DNA of 64,000 bases from UBA5239 sp040394635 (GTDB taxonomy: Bacteria; Verrucomicrobiota; Lentisphaeria; Victivallales; Victivallaceae), in assembly GCA_040394635.1 (NCBI GenBank), contig JBEBRW010000008.1, forward strand, positions 58,181 to 122,180, read 5' to 3'. Below, one piece after another: positions 27,381 to 35,880 of the stretch (position 1 is the stretch's first letter; each line of letters opens with the position of its first letter). A program made the translations under genes and the position numbers. The notes beneath the pieces are model-generated. The model ran no database searches and was not told the origin of the DNA. It saw only the letters and a program-made list of their open reading frames with translations.

Positions 27381-28538
27381 TTAGATACGGCCTCGAAGAA
27401 CATTGTACCAGCCGAAGATGATAAATCCGATCGTGGGCAGCATACCGGCGATGAAGGGATTCAGAATTCCCTGCTTGCCGAGCATCAGGAAGCCCATCGA
27501 AATGACATAATAAACCAGAATGATCGCCACCGCCGCGATGATTGCCAGCATGATGCCCGAGCGCTCGTTTTTGGTCGCCAGCGGAATCCCCAGGAACGCC
27601 GCCAGGAAGCACGACCACGGGAAGGCGAGGCGGTACCAGAACACCGTCTGGTAAATGACTTTGCTGCGCTCGGCCATGTTCGGGGTTTTCTGCAGGATAT
27701 CCCAGATAATCCAGGTGGGGAGGGCGTCCTCGTCCTTGGTTTTGTTCATGATATCGACGGGGGTTTCGGGCGCCTCGGTGGGGGAGAAATAGATCTGATG
27801 GAACTTGCGGGTAGCCTTGGGAATCAGCCCGTCGCGGCTGTACGGCGTGTAGGTGACGTTGTTAAATGTCCAGCCGCGGCCCGCGTCGTAGCGGGCGGTG
27901 TCGGCAATGATATCCCACTCCAGCGAACCGTCCGGGGCCGCCCGGAACGACTTCAGCGTCACGCCGTGCTGGACGCCGTGCATGTCGAAATAGTTAAAAA
28001 GCCACGTCCGGCGCTGGTCCGGGCTGCGGTAGGTGAGCATCCGCTGCTGCGACTGCACGTATTCAACCGATTTGGTGTAGGAGTCCTTGAGCATTTCCGC
28101 CTCGCGGTCGGTGAAGGGCACCAGCGTTTCGTTGAACCAGAAGTTGACGGCGGTGACCAGCAGCCCGATGATGAAGATCGGCCGCCCGCAACGGATCAGC
28201 GACAGCCCCGACGCACGCATGGCCGTCACCTCCATGTGCTTGCCGAACATGGCCATGGTCCACATACAGCTCAGCAGCATGGTGATCGGCAGTACGAAAC
28301 GGATGTTGCCGGGCAGCTTCAGCACGAAATACTGGGTCATCCGCGCCACCGATATATTGTGTTCGAGGAAATCCCCGAGGTCGTTGAACACGTCCCCGAG
28401 GATGAACAGCGTGATGAAGACAAACAGCAGGATGCTGAAATACAGCAGAAATTCGATCAGAATATAAAAATCCAGGGTCGGGAGCCACGTCCATTGGCGC
28501 TTTACGTGATCTTCCGGGTTGTCCTTCTTTTTTCTCAA
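27381..28538 (-). CDS. lptG: LptF/LptG-family LPS export permease (probably LptG)
   Basis: 385 residues of the YjgP/YjgQ family. There are two N-terminal transmembrane helices pairs (about 25-130), a beta-jellyroll periplasmic domain and C-terminal helices (about 300-380). With LptB it extracts LPS from the inner membrane. The conserved EVTAMRASGLSL cytoplasmic coupling motif is present. Start is TTG with GGAG 7-8 nt upstream. The partner permease is 25 kb away at 53308, so the pair is unlinked; which is F and which is G is uncertain. Confidence 0.88.
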   Translation of the reverse strand: MRKKKDNPEDHVKRQWTWLPTLDFYILIEFLLYFSILLFVFITLFILGDVFNDLGDFLEHNISVARMTQYFVLKLPGNIRFVLPITMLLSCMWTMAMFGKHMEVTAMRASGLSLIRCGRPIFIIGLLVTAVNFWFNETLVPFTDREAEMLKDSYTKSVEYVQSQQRMLTYRSPDQRRTWLFNYFDMHGVQHGVTLKSFRAAPDGSLEWDIIADTARYDAGRGWTFNNVTYTPYSRDGLIPKATRKFHQIYFSPTEAPETPVDIMNKTKDEDALPTWIIWDILQKTPNMAERSKVIYQTVFWYRLAFPWSCFLAAFLGIPLATKNERSGIMLAIIAAVAIILVYYVISMGFLMLGKQGILNPFIAGMLPTIGFIIFGWYNVLRGRI

Positions 28539-28634
28539 TTAATGCTCCAAATGATTACGGTTAAACAACAATATACCCCGTTTTCCCGAAAATAAAAGCA
28601 GTACAAGTGAGATAACTCTGATTTTTGAACCGGA

Positions 28635-29510
28635 TTACTTCACCAGCATTTCGCGGAGGGTGGTCAACTGATGGTGTTTGAAACCCTCGTTTCCCTGGAT
28701 CAGCTTGCCATTGGCGAACGCACTCAGGTAGTCCGGAGACCAGGATTTGTAATTGACAACCCGCTCTTCGCCGTCCACCTTGATGTGCCATTGCGGCGGC
28801 TCGTGGGGGCGAAGCGAAATCCTGGTGCCATCCGGTTTCACCAGTGACGACGCTTCCACACGTAGCCCGAGTTCTTTGGGATATTCGATTTCACTCCAGT
28901 CTCCGGCGCTCGTTCTGACTTTGACCTGGCTTCCGGCCGATACGATCCCCAAAGTAGGATGAGCGGTACTGCGCCCCAGGCGGACACGGGCGTCTTTCTG
29001 CAGCACGCCATCCTTGATCACGTTTGAGGGAACATAAAATTTCATTCCATGCGGTTGAACATAGGCTTCATAATCCTTCACGTCGAGCAGGGTCACCTGG
29101 TCGCCGTTTTTCAGCCGGCGGTCCCCGCTTCCTTCGAGCCGGGTGTCCTTGCCCACCGTCAGGACGGCGCCCGGTTTCAGGGCGTCCGCGTTCTGTTTCA
29201 GCCATGCGTCCTGCTGGCACTGGGGGCAGCGCATGTCGCCGATCCGGGCATTGATGCCCTTGTTTTGAATTTTGGTGATTTTTTCGTTGAGCGAACCACT
29301 TTCCTGTTCAAAACGATGAATTTTTTTCTGTTTGCAATCCGTACAGGTGTAGGAATATTCCATCGCGTCACCCGACAAGCGCGGAACGGTCTGGACCGCC
29401 TCCGGATTTTTCGACATGGTCTCCAGCCTGTTTTTGATCTCCCCGCCGGTCATAAACTCGGCCGCGGACACGCCGCCGCACAACATCAACACAACCCACA
29501 GATATTTCAT
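28635..29510 (-). CDS. Secreted protein with paired CxxC zinc-ribbon-like motifs and SH3-like region
   Basis: 291 residues from the ATG at 29510 (AGGAGGAATTGATT upstream). Signal peptide about 1-17 (ending SAAEF). Two Cys pairs, CTDC (about 53-56) and CPQC (about 94-97), could bind one metal. The middle (ALKPGAVLTVGKDTRLEGS, then GIVSAGSQVKVRTSAGDWSEIEY) resembles bacterial SH3 folds. The last 60 residues may form a small globular domain. Not recognised as a known family. Confidence 0.72.
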   Translation of the reverse strand: MKYLWVVLMLCGGVSAAEFMTGGEIKNRLETMSKNPEAVQTVPRLSGDAMEYSYTCTDCKQKKIHRFEQESGSLNEKITKIQNKGINARIGDMRCPQCQQDAWLKQNADALKPGAVLTVGKDTRLEGSGDRRLKNGDQVTLLDVKDYEAYVQPHGMKFYVPSNVIKDGVLQKDARVRLGRSTAHPTLGIVSAGSQVKVRTSAGDWSEIEYPKELGLRVEASSLVKPDGTRISLRPHEPPQWHIKVDGEERVVNYKSWSPDYLSAFANGKLIQGNEGFKHHQLTTLREMLVK

Positions 29511-29584
29511 AATCAATTCCTCCTGCAACTAAATATAACGGAGCAATCCGAATTTTGCAAGAGATCGCGGTTAGAAAAAGTGGC

Positions 29585-29848
29585 TCAGAGAACCATCTTG
29601 ACGCCGGGGACGGCGGCGAGGGCGACGGAGATGTCTTCCATGAATTTGCGGTCGGGGAAAGTTACCGTGACCAGATAGCTTACGTATTTGCCCTGGCCGG
29701 ATTCGTTGCCGATGGTTAGCGGATTGGACACCTTGAAGTCATCCAGCACCTTGCGGAGCTGTTGGATGACTTCGGGATGCGCCGCATTTTCGGTGATGAT
29801 CCGGAAGTGCCAGTCGACCGGGTATTCAAGTTCCTTGCCGCCGAACAT
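29585..29848 (-). CDS. DUF493 (YbeD-like) small protein
   Basis: 87 residues with the YbeD ferredoxin-like pattern: an opening YPVDWHFRIITEN, a central GKYVSYLVTVTF strand and the closing VPGVKMVL. The family has an ACT-like fold and no agreed function. The ATG shares its A with the bamA stop (TGATG), so it is translationally coupled to bamA. Confidence 0.85.
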   Translation of the reverse strand: MFGGKELEYPVDWHFRIITENAAHPEVIQQLRKVLDDFKVSNPLTIGNESGQGKYVSYLVTVTFPDRKFMEDISVALAAVPGVKMVL

Positions 29849-32154
29849 CAGAACGCTACCCCCATGTTGAAGTGGAAGCGCAGCGTGCTTTTCACATCGT
29901 CCTGATCGTTGAGGATCGGATAGGCCAGGTCGAGGTTGATCGGGGCGTTAAAATACGGTACTTTGATGCGCAGGCCGTAGCCCACGCCGACGTTGAATTT
30001 GCTCAGGCTGTAACGGTAGGAGGACGACCAGACGTTACCGGCGTCGACGAAGGCCGCGCCGCGAACGAAGTTCCAGATCGGATGGCTCACTTCAGCGGTC
30101 AGGAGCAGCATCGAATTACCGCCGACTTCATGACCGTTGCTGTCGGTGGGGCTGACTTCGCGGAACGGGAAGCCGCGGATCGAGTCGGTACCCCCGAGGA
30201 AGTAGCGCTCGAACACCGGGACATCGTCCTTGTAATTGAACCCGGAAACAGTACCGATTTTGCCGCCGACGTGGGTGATGATGGCTTTGTCGAAGAAGGA
30301 GTAATACCAGCTGGCCTTGGCCTCGACGCGGTAATAATTGTCGCTGGAACCGAGGACGCGGGGGGTGACGGATGAGAAAACGTTCAGATAGTAGCCGGAG
30401 GTCGGTTCCAGCAGACTGTCGCGGGTGTCGCGGGAGATCGAGATCGAGGGCTGGCTGACGCGCCAGGAGCCCTGCAGGTCCTTCATTTCCTGCGACTGGT
30501 CGCGGTCGACGTGGTAAACGCGCACGTGCTCGATTTTGTAACCGGCCGTAATCGAGGTGAAATCGTCAAAAATATTCTTGGTCAGCGAGAATTTGCCGCC
30601 GCCGCGCTGTTCGTTCCAGTATTCGTAGTCAAATTCGTTCCAGTAACCGGATACATCCAGCCTCAACGGAATGCCGAAGAGCCACGGTTCGGTGAAGTCC
30701 GCATTCACCCCCATGCGTTCGATACCGAACATCCCCTGGACACGGAAGCGCTGGCCGCCGCCGTAGAACCAGTTTTTCGGATCGGTGATGTCGAAGTTCG
30801 GGTTGCCGACTTCCATCATACCGACGAGGCTGTTATCCGAGGAGTAACCGCCGCCGATCTTGAAGGTGAAGGTCTCTTTTTCTTCGACTTCGAAGGTGAC
30901 GTCCTTTTTGCCGATTTCGTCGGTATTGACCGAAACGGCTTCGACGTTTTTGAAGTAGCCCATGCCCATCAAGCGCTCTTTGCTGGCCTCGATGCGGTTG
31001 TTGTCCAGCGGATCGTCCGGCTCGATCACGAGTTCGCGGCGGATGACCACGTCCTTGGTGACTTTGTTGCCGACGATATGGACCTCGCCGACTTCATATT
31101 TGCGGCCTTCGTAAATGATGAATTTCAGGTCCACGACCTTATCTTCGTAGTTCGGAACCTGCTCGATTTTGCAGCCGACGTCGGCATGGCCCAGGGTCTG
31201 GTACAAACCGCAGATTTCCTTGTTGGCTTCCTGCTCCAAACGGTTGTCGTAGATCTTGTCCTTTTTGAGCTTGACCATGGTCATGAGCTGCTCGGTGTCG
31301 AACATGGCGTTGCCCTCAAACGTGATATCGCCCACCTTGTAGGGCTCGCCTTCGTAAATCTTGAAATGGATATTGATGTATTCGGGGTCGTTCACCTGCG
31401 CGGTGGTCGCCACTTCCTCGACCTTGAAATCCAGGTAACCCTTGTTCCAGTAAAGTTCGCGCAGCCGCGCCTTGTCATTTTCCAGCTCGACCGGATCGAA
31501 AAGCCCGGTTTCGAAAAGCCCGCTGAGGATCGACCAGCGGTTGGCGATGGCGTATTTCAGCTTCAGATTCGAATAAACGGTGTTGCCCTCAAATGTGACG
31601 TTGTCTACGCGCAAACGCAGGTTTTCAACGATCTGGAAAATCACGTCGACGCGGCCGTCCTCAAGGGTTTTAATTTCCGGGGTGACGCGGGCTTCGTTGT
31701 AACCTTTGTCTTTGTAGAATTCGCGGAGTTTGCTGGCGCTGTCGCGCAGCTGATTGTCGTTCATGGGCTGGTCGGCGTTCAGCGATACGTTGCGCATCAG
31801 GTTATAGGAGTCGAATTTGACGTTGCCGGTCACGTAAACGTTTTTGATGGTGGGGCGGGCCAGGGTCTTGATTTTGATGTCGACCTTGCCGTCTTCGGTC
31901 GGCGTGGATTCGGTCTGGATGTCGGAAAAATATCCGGTGCCGTAGAGCCGCTTGATATCCGAATTCAACACATTTTCATCGAAAACCGCACCTTCCTTGA
32001 GCTGGAGATTGAACTGAATCAATTCTTCGGAGAGCTTGCTCTTACCCTGCTGTTCGACGGTTATTTTTCCGACTTCGGCCGCAGTTGCCGCAAGCGCCAG
32101 GCCCACCGTCATGGCCAGTGCTGTTATCCGTTTCCATATCGTTACAGAGGGCAT
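29848..32154 (-). CDS. bamA: Outer membrane protein assembly factor BamA
   Basis: 768 residues from the ATG at 32154 (AAGGAATTAAG upstream; the longer frame begins in non-coding AT-rich DNA). Signal peptide about 1-25 (ALAATAAEV), five POTRA domains (about 27-420) and a C-terminal Omp85 beta-barrel. The barrel's inward-loop motif is GGTDSIRGFPF and the last residue is phenylalanine (FHFNMGVAF). It inserts beta-barrel proteins into the outer membrane. Unlike in proteobacteria, no skp or lpxD follows; DUF493 is coupled instead. Confidence 0.96.
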   Translation of the reverse strand: MPSVTIWKRITALAMTVGLALAATAAEVGKITVEQQGKSKLSEELIQFNLQLKEGAVFDENVLNSDIKRLYGTGYFSDIQTESTPTEDGKVDIKIKTLARPTIKNVYVTGNVKFDSYNLMRNVSLNADQPMNDNQLRDSASKLREFYKDKGYNEARVTPEIKTLEDGRVDVIFQIVENLRLRVDNVTFEGNTVYSNLKLKYAIANRWSILSGLFETGLFDPVELENDKARLRELYWNKGYLDFKVEEVATTAQVNDPEYINIHFKIYEGEPYKVGDITFEGNAMFDTEQLMTMVKLKKDKIYDNRLEQEANKEICGLYQTLGHADVGCKIEQVPNYEDKVVDLKFIIYEGRKYEVGEVHIVGNKVTKDVVIRRELVIEPDDPLDNNRIEASKERLMGMGYFKNVEAVSVNTDEIGKKDVTFEVEEKETFTFKIGGGYSSDNSLVGMMEVGNPNFDITDPKNWFYGGGQRFRVQGMFGIERMGVNADFTEPWLFGIPLRLDVSGYWNEFDYEYWNEQRGGGKFSLTKNIFDDFTSITAGYKIEHVRVYHVDRDQSQEMKDLQGSWRVSQPSISISRDTRDSLLEPTSGYYLNVFSSVTPRVLGSSDNYYRVEAKASWYYSFFDKAIITHVGGKIGTVSGFNYKDDVPVFERYFLGGTDSIRGFPFREVSPTDSNGHEVGGNSMLLLTAEVSHPIWNFVRGAAFVDAGNVWSSSYRYSLSKFNVGVGYGLRIKVPYFNAPINLDLAYPILNDQDDVKSTLRFHFNMGVAF

Positions 32155-32290
32155 CTTAATTCCTTTATATAAATTATATAAATATAATATCCATTTGGTT
32201 ACTATAGACCGCGAAACAATATTTTCCATCCCGAAACCGGAAAAAAAACCGTTAATTTCAGGAAAATCGGACACAGCGAAAGTCAAAAAT

Positions 32291-32319
32291 TTGACAATTA
32301 CGCAAATTGGAATTATTTT
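32291..32319 (+). promoter_or_regulatory. Promoter of the surface-repeat gene pair
   Basis: TTGACA (32291-32296), a 17-bp spacer and TATTTT (32314-32319), followed 62 bp later by the ATG at 32382 with AAGGAGG. It lies in the 227-bp AT-rich gap shared with the divergent bamA, where no clear minus-strand promoter was picked out. Confidence 0.6.
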
Positions 32320-32381
32320 AATGTTTATGGAGAAATTTGCGGGTTTATGTCTATATAACCCAAAAAGTAAGGAGGAAGCGT

Positions 32382-32870
32382 ATGAAAAAGCTAGCATTAT
32401 TGTGCCTGCTTGGCTGCATGCTCGGGGTAACCTCTGCGCAAGAAGCGGCCAAACCGGCGGAAGCGGCTCCGAACGCCACAGCGGTCAAAGAATCGAAGAC
32501 GCAGGACTGGGATATTCTTCAGCTCGGCTTCTGGTTCAGCAACCCGACGTATCAGGACACCATCGGGGCGTCCGGGTTCCGGGTCGGCGCGCCGTTCTGC
32601 GGCGGCAAGGCTCCGGTGTACGGGATTGAAGGCGGACTCCTCGGGGTCGGCAGCGACGAAGTGTACGGGGTTCAATTCGGTCTGTGCTATGCCAAGGCGG
32701 ACACCGTAAAGGGTCTGCAGGCGGCGTTTTACACCGATGCCCGCGAAGTCAGCGGCGTGCAGCTCGGGATCGTGAATTTCGCCAAATCCAAATCGTTCCA
32801 GATCGGTCTGGTGAATTTCATTGAAGACGGCGCCCTGCCGTGGTGCATCCTGTTCAACTTCAAATTCTAA
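32382..32870 (+). CDS. Secreted surface-repeat protein (copy 1)
   Basis: 162 residues. Signal peptide about 1-20 (CMLGVTSAQ). The mature part contains short repeats of a VxGVQxGLxN type (VYGVQFGL, VSGVQLGIVNFA, FQIGLVNFIED) and ends ALPWCILFNFKF. The same ending pattern, with a small residue, LP and FN before the C-terminus, occurs in the next gene. The repeats resemble the LA_2272-type surface repeats. An outer-surface beta-solenoid is likely; no function is known. Confidence 0.72.
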   Translation: MKKLALLCLLGCMLGVTSAQEAAKPAEAAPNATAVKESKTQDWDILQLGFWFSNPTYQDTIGASGFRVGAPFCGGKAPVYGIEGGLLGVGSDEVYGVQFGLCYAKADTVKGLQAAFYTDAREVSGVQLGIVNFAKSKSFQIGLVNFIEDGALPWCILFNFKF

Positions 32871-32886
32871 TCAGGAGGAATTTATT

Positions 32887-33651
32887 ATGAAAAAGTATAT
32901 GATCGGCCTGCTGGCCGTTTGCTCGTTGGCTTCGCTGCTGGCTATCGAACCGGTGGCTCTCTCCGACCTTACTGGAAATACGATTAAGACTCGTCAGACG
33001 ATGAAGGTGGAAGGCAATAAACTTCAGGTCGTCGAATTCGCCGAAAACGTCCGGCCGGAAGACGAATGGACCCCGTTCCAGGTCGTGTTCCTCCCGGGGC
33101 TGCCCTCGTACAGCCGCAACTCCAATACCTACGGGGTCAAGAGCGGCTGGCCGGCCACCTCCGGTAACGGCCGGGTTCACGGGATCGAACTTTCGTGGGT
33201 TTACTCCGGCACCGACGTGGTGAAGGGTATCCAGGGCAGTTGGATTTATAACGACAACGTGGCGATGGACGGACTCCAGATCACCTGGGTTTTCAACCTG
33301 AACCGTCAGGTTTTCCGCGGCATTCAGGCCTCGTGCGTGGCGAATATCGCGGGTGACTTCACCGGACTGCAGTGCGGCGGCTTCAACCTCGCCGGCGACT
33401 TTACCGGCTTCCAGCCCGGCGTATTCGGCAACATCGCCAAGGACTTCACCGGCTTCCAGCTCGGCCTGTACAACGTCAGCAAGAACCTGAAAGGCTTCCA
33501 GATGTCCGGCGTGAACATTGCCGATGAAGCCGACGGCTTCCAGCTCGGCTTCGTCAACGTGGCCAAAGAACGCGGCGTCCAGTTCGGACTCTTGAACATC
33601 ATCAAAGGCAGCCCGCTCCCGGTGTTCCCGTTCTTCAATATCCGTCTCTGA
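32887..33651 (+). CDS. Secreted surface-repeat protein (copy 2)
   Basis: 254 residues from the ATG at 32887 (AGGAGGAATTTATT upstream). Signal peptide about 1-18 (SLLAIEP). From about residue 140 onward there are six or seven 14-15-residue units such as FTGLQCGGFNLAGD and FTGFQLGLYNVSKN, built on a GFQxGxxN core. This fits an LA_2272-like surface solenoid. It is paralogous to the gene 16 bp upstream. A strong terminator follows. Confidence 0.75.
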   Translation: MKKYMIGLLAVCSLASLLAIEPVALSDLTGNTIKTRQTMKVEGNKLQVVEFAENVRPEDEWTPFQVVFLPGLPSYSRNSNTYGVKSGWPATSGNGRVHGIELSWVYSGTDVVKGIQGSWIYNDNVAMDGLQITWVFNLNRQVFRGIQASCVANIAGDFTGLQCGGFNLAGDFTGFQPGVFGNIAKDFTGFQLGLYNVSKNLKGFQMSGVNIADEADGFQLGFVNVAKERGVQFGLLNIIKGSPLPVFPFFNIRL

Positions 33652-33673
33652 CCGGCGGCAAACGCATCTACCG

Positions 33674-33700
33674 CGGCGGGGTTTTCCCCGCCGTTTTTTT
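33674..33700 (+). terminator. Strong Rho-independent terminator after the surface-repeat pair
   Basis: Perfect 8-bp stem CGGCGGGG/CCCCGCCG with a TTTT loop, followed by seven T. It lies between two converging genes, 22 bp after the stop of copy 2. Confidence 0.92.
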
Positions 33701-33717
33701 GCCCGATACCTCGTTCG

Positions 33718-35436
33718 TCAGCTGAAGTTTTCGATCCTGCGGATACAGAGATCCTGCAGCGTGACGGTTCGGCTCCCGCCGCCGCAGCAGTAAGCCAGCA
33801 GCAAGGCGCCATCCGTGAAATACATGGCGGTATAGCAGTAACCATGATCGGCCCTGTCCTCCAGGAGCATATGGTTTTCCCAGCTTTTGCCTTCGTTGCG
33901 GCTCACGGCCAGAACCAGCGGCGTCCTGCCCCACGAGCCGTCCCGCGGAGCGACGGCCCAGCGGGGGGTATAGTCGTTCCAGATGGCGATCAGCTCGCCG
34001 CCGGGGGCGCGTTTCATGCTCAGCGGCGAGGGCGGTGCGGGAAACTCCCTGGCCGCGACCGCGTGGCTCCAGGTCATGCCGCCGTCGTGGGAAAACGCCT
34101 TGTATTGACAGCCGAGGTCCGTGCGGAACCACGCCATGAGCGTGCCGTCATTCAGCTCGACCAGGCCCGGCTCCTGTAAGCCGGTACCGCTCTCCTGCGG
34201 CGGCAGGACCCAGCCCGGCGCTTCGTGCCAGTTGGCTCCGTCGTCATCGGAGTAAAATATATAAACGGTGGCCCGCATGGAGACGCCGCAGTTGTCATCA
34301 TCCTGCCAGCGGTGAAGCGCCGCCGGGAGCATCAGCCGTCCCGATTTCAATTGAATCAGCCGGTCGTGGTTTACCACGTGATAACCGGGGATGGGGGTGC
34401 AGTATTGAAGCTTGCTCCAACTGGCGCCCTCGTCGTCGGAAAATGCGATCATCGGGCGGCAGTCGCAGAATTTCTCCTCGATAAACCGTTTCCGCAGAAC
34501 AGTCGCCGCGAGCCGCCCGTTCCGCAGGCGCAGCAGAGAAAGGCTCATCAGGTTTCCGTGTCCTTCATGGTGAAAGATGATTTCCGGCTGTTCCGTCCAG
34601 CTTCGTCCGCCGTCTGTGGAATGGACCGCCGCGATGTCGGCGGAGGCATGGTCGTGCCAGGTATCTCCGTTGTATCTGGAATAGGCGAACATCAACCGGT
34701 CGTCTTTCAACTGGACGAACGCGCCTTCCGAGTTCCGGGGATTGCCGGGGGCGGAGTCGAGATAGGTGACGGACTCCGAATTCAAATAGCGCTCGATTTC
34801 GGGAAAGAGCATTTGCGCGATGATCTCCTGCCCGGCGTCATTCGGATGCATGCCTTCCAGGGAGTAATCCAGCAGCTTTTCGGTGTCGCCGCCGGCCAGC
34901 TTGCGGATTTTCCGGTTCACGTCGACAAATGCCGCGCCCTGGGCCGCGGCCACTTCGCGCATTTTCGCCAGATATTGATCCAGCAGGAAATTGAAGCCGC
35001 GGCTCAGATACGGTTCTTTGCCGTAATACTGGTGCAACTGCTTCGTCATATACAGCGGTGGGGCCGAAAACAGGATCACCCGGATGCCGTGCTGTTTCAT
35101 TTCCCGGCACATATAAGTGAGATTTTCGACATAGCGCTCGATGGAAACGCGCGGTTCGGTCACATCCTTCCAGACGTCGATCGCGGAATCGTTGATGCCG
35201 AAAGTCATTATCACGATATCCGGTTTGCGCGCCAGTACCTCGTCCGCAAAGCGGGCGCGTCCCATTTCGGAGGAGTCGCCGGCCACCCCGGCATTAATGA
35301 TTGTATTTGCGACGCCCGCCTTGCCGAGATATTCCCCGGTCCACGCAGCCGCCACCTTCAATTCGCCGCGCGGCGCCACAATGGAACTGCCGAAAAAAAG
35401 CACCCTCAAGGCATCTCTGTTCTTCAACGTTTTCAT
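33718..35436 (-). CDS. SGNH/GDSL esterase fused to a sialidase-like beta-propeller
   Basis: 572 residues from the ATG at 35436 (AAGGA 8 nt upstream; a TTG at 35454 is less likely). The N-terminal SGNH hydrolase (about 1-225) has block I FGSSI with nucleophile S18, block III FGIND and block V EGMHPND, where glutamate replaces the usual aspartate. The C-terminal half is a sialidase-type propeller with five Asp-boxes (STDGGRSW, SDDEGASW, SDDDGANW, SHDGGMTW, SRNEGKSW). The pairing suggests removal of an acetyl ester and then a sialic-acid-like sugar. No signal peptide is visible, so it may act on imported oligosaccharides. Confidence 0.85.
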   Translation of the reverse strand: MKTLKNRDALRVLFFGSSIVAPRGELKVAAAWTGEYLGKAGVANTIINAGVAGDSSEMGRARFADEVLARKPDIVIMTFGINDSAIDVWKDVTEPRVSIERYVENLTYMCREMKQHGIRVILFSAPPLYMTKQLHQYYGKEPYLSRGFNFLLDQYLAKMREVAAAQGAAFVDVNRKIRKLAGGDTEKLLDYSLEGMHPNDAGQEIIAQMLFPEIERYLNSESVTYLDSAPGNPRNSEGAFVQLKDDRLMFAYSRYNGDTWHDHASADIAAVHSTDGGRSWTEQPEIIFHHEGHGNLMSLSLLRLRNGRLAATVLRKRFIEEKFCDCRPMIAFSDDEGASWSKLQYCTPIPGYHVVNHDRLIQLKSGRLMLPAALHRWQDDDNCGVSMRATVYIFYSDDDGANWHEAPGWVLPPQESGTGLQEPGLVELNDGTLMAWFRTDLGCQYKAFSHDGGMTWSHAVAAREFPAPPSPLSMKRAPGGELIAIWNDYTPRWAVAPRDGSWGRTPLVLAVSRNEGKSWENHMLLEDRADHGYCYTAMYFTDGALLLAYCCGGGSRTVTLQDLCIRRIENFS

Positions 35437-35462
35437 ATGCTCGATCCTTAACAAATTGCAAT

Positions 35463-35735
35463 TAGTGTCCAGTCAAACTTGAAAAGGTAGAAAAATTGCG
35501 AAGATTTTGGTGTTTGATTTGGATTCGACAAACACGCCGATAGCAGGCTATCGAAGTGATTTGACGGAGCCGAAACAAACCCGAAAGATCGCAACCACTT
35601 TGTGGCAAGCATCTTTGCGGCGTATTTTTAGCATAAAGCCTCGGACGATGCCCGCATCGCCCTTCGTCTCCATACAAAAAATCCCCTCGCAAACCTCACT
35701 TGTTTTTCTACCTTTTCAAGCTTGACTGGACACTA
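35463..35735. mobile_element. MITE-like element with 33-bp terminal inverted repeats
   Basis: A 273-bp segment begins TAGTGTCCAGTCAAACTTG (35463) and ends CAAGCTTGACTGGACACTA (35735). The 33-bp ends are inverted copies differing at one base. The outermost TA on each side could be a TA target duplication, as made by IS630/mariner-type transposases. No transposase fits inside; small open frames there are not gene-like. It is probably a non-autonomous derivative. Confidence 0.82.
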
Positions 35736-35762
35736 GTATACCGTTTTTCATCTGAAAAGCAA
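35735..35762 (-). promoter_or_regulatory. Probable original promoter of the esterase-sialidase gene, now separated from it by the MITE
   Basis: On the minus strand, TTGCTT (35757-35762) and TATACT (35735-35740) are 16 bp apart. The last base of the -10 box is the first base of the inserted element. Removing the element and one TA would place the ATG about 30 nt downstream of the -10, with a good Shine-Dalgarno in between. Confidence 0.5.
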
Positions 35763-35880
35763 TCGATGACCGCTTATAAAAAGTTATCATTGCATATAAA
35801 AATCTAAGATTTCATGAAAATTTGTCGCATTTTTCGCGATACGGTGTATAATAATTTCCGAAAACCGGAAGAAAAATATT
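35763..35880. promoter_or_regulatory. AraC promoter region
   Basis: AT-rich gap before the AraC gene with a perfect TATAAT at 35847-35852. The best -35 is a weak TTGTCG (35822-35827) at 19 bp, which fits an activator-dependent promoter. With the MITE, this is the rest of the 444-bp gene-free stretch. Confidence 0.4.

Noticed and set aside
30511..32172. 553-codon plus-strand frame opposite bamA
   Set aside because: Antisense shadow rich in Phe/Asp/Val repeats produced by bamA codons; bamA motifs are unambiguous.
35441..35476. Outward TTGACT in the MITE end with TGTTAA 17 bp away, a possible hybrid promoter for the sialidase
   Set aside because: It would start transcription only about 5 nt before the ATG, skipping the evident Shine-Dalgarno.
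35462..35725. Small open frames inside the MITE-like element
   Set aside because: They span the inverted repeats, lack start signals and show no transposase motif.
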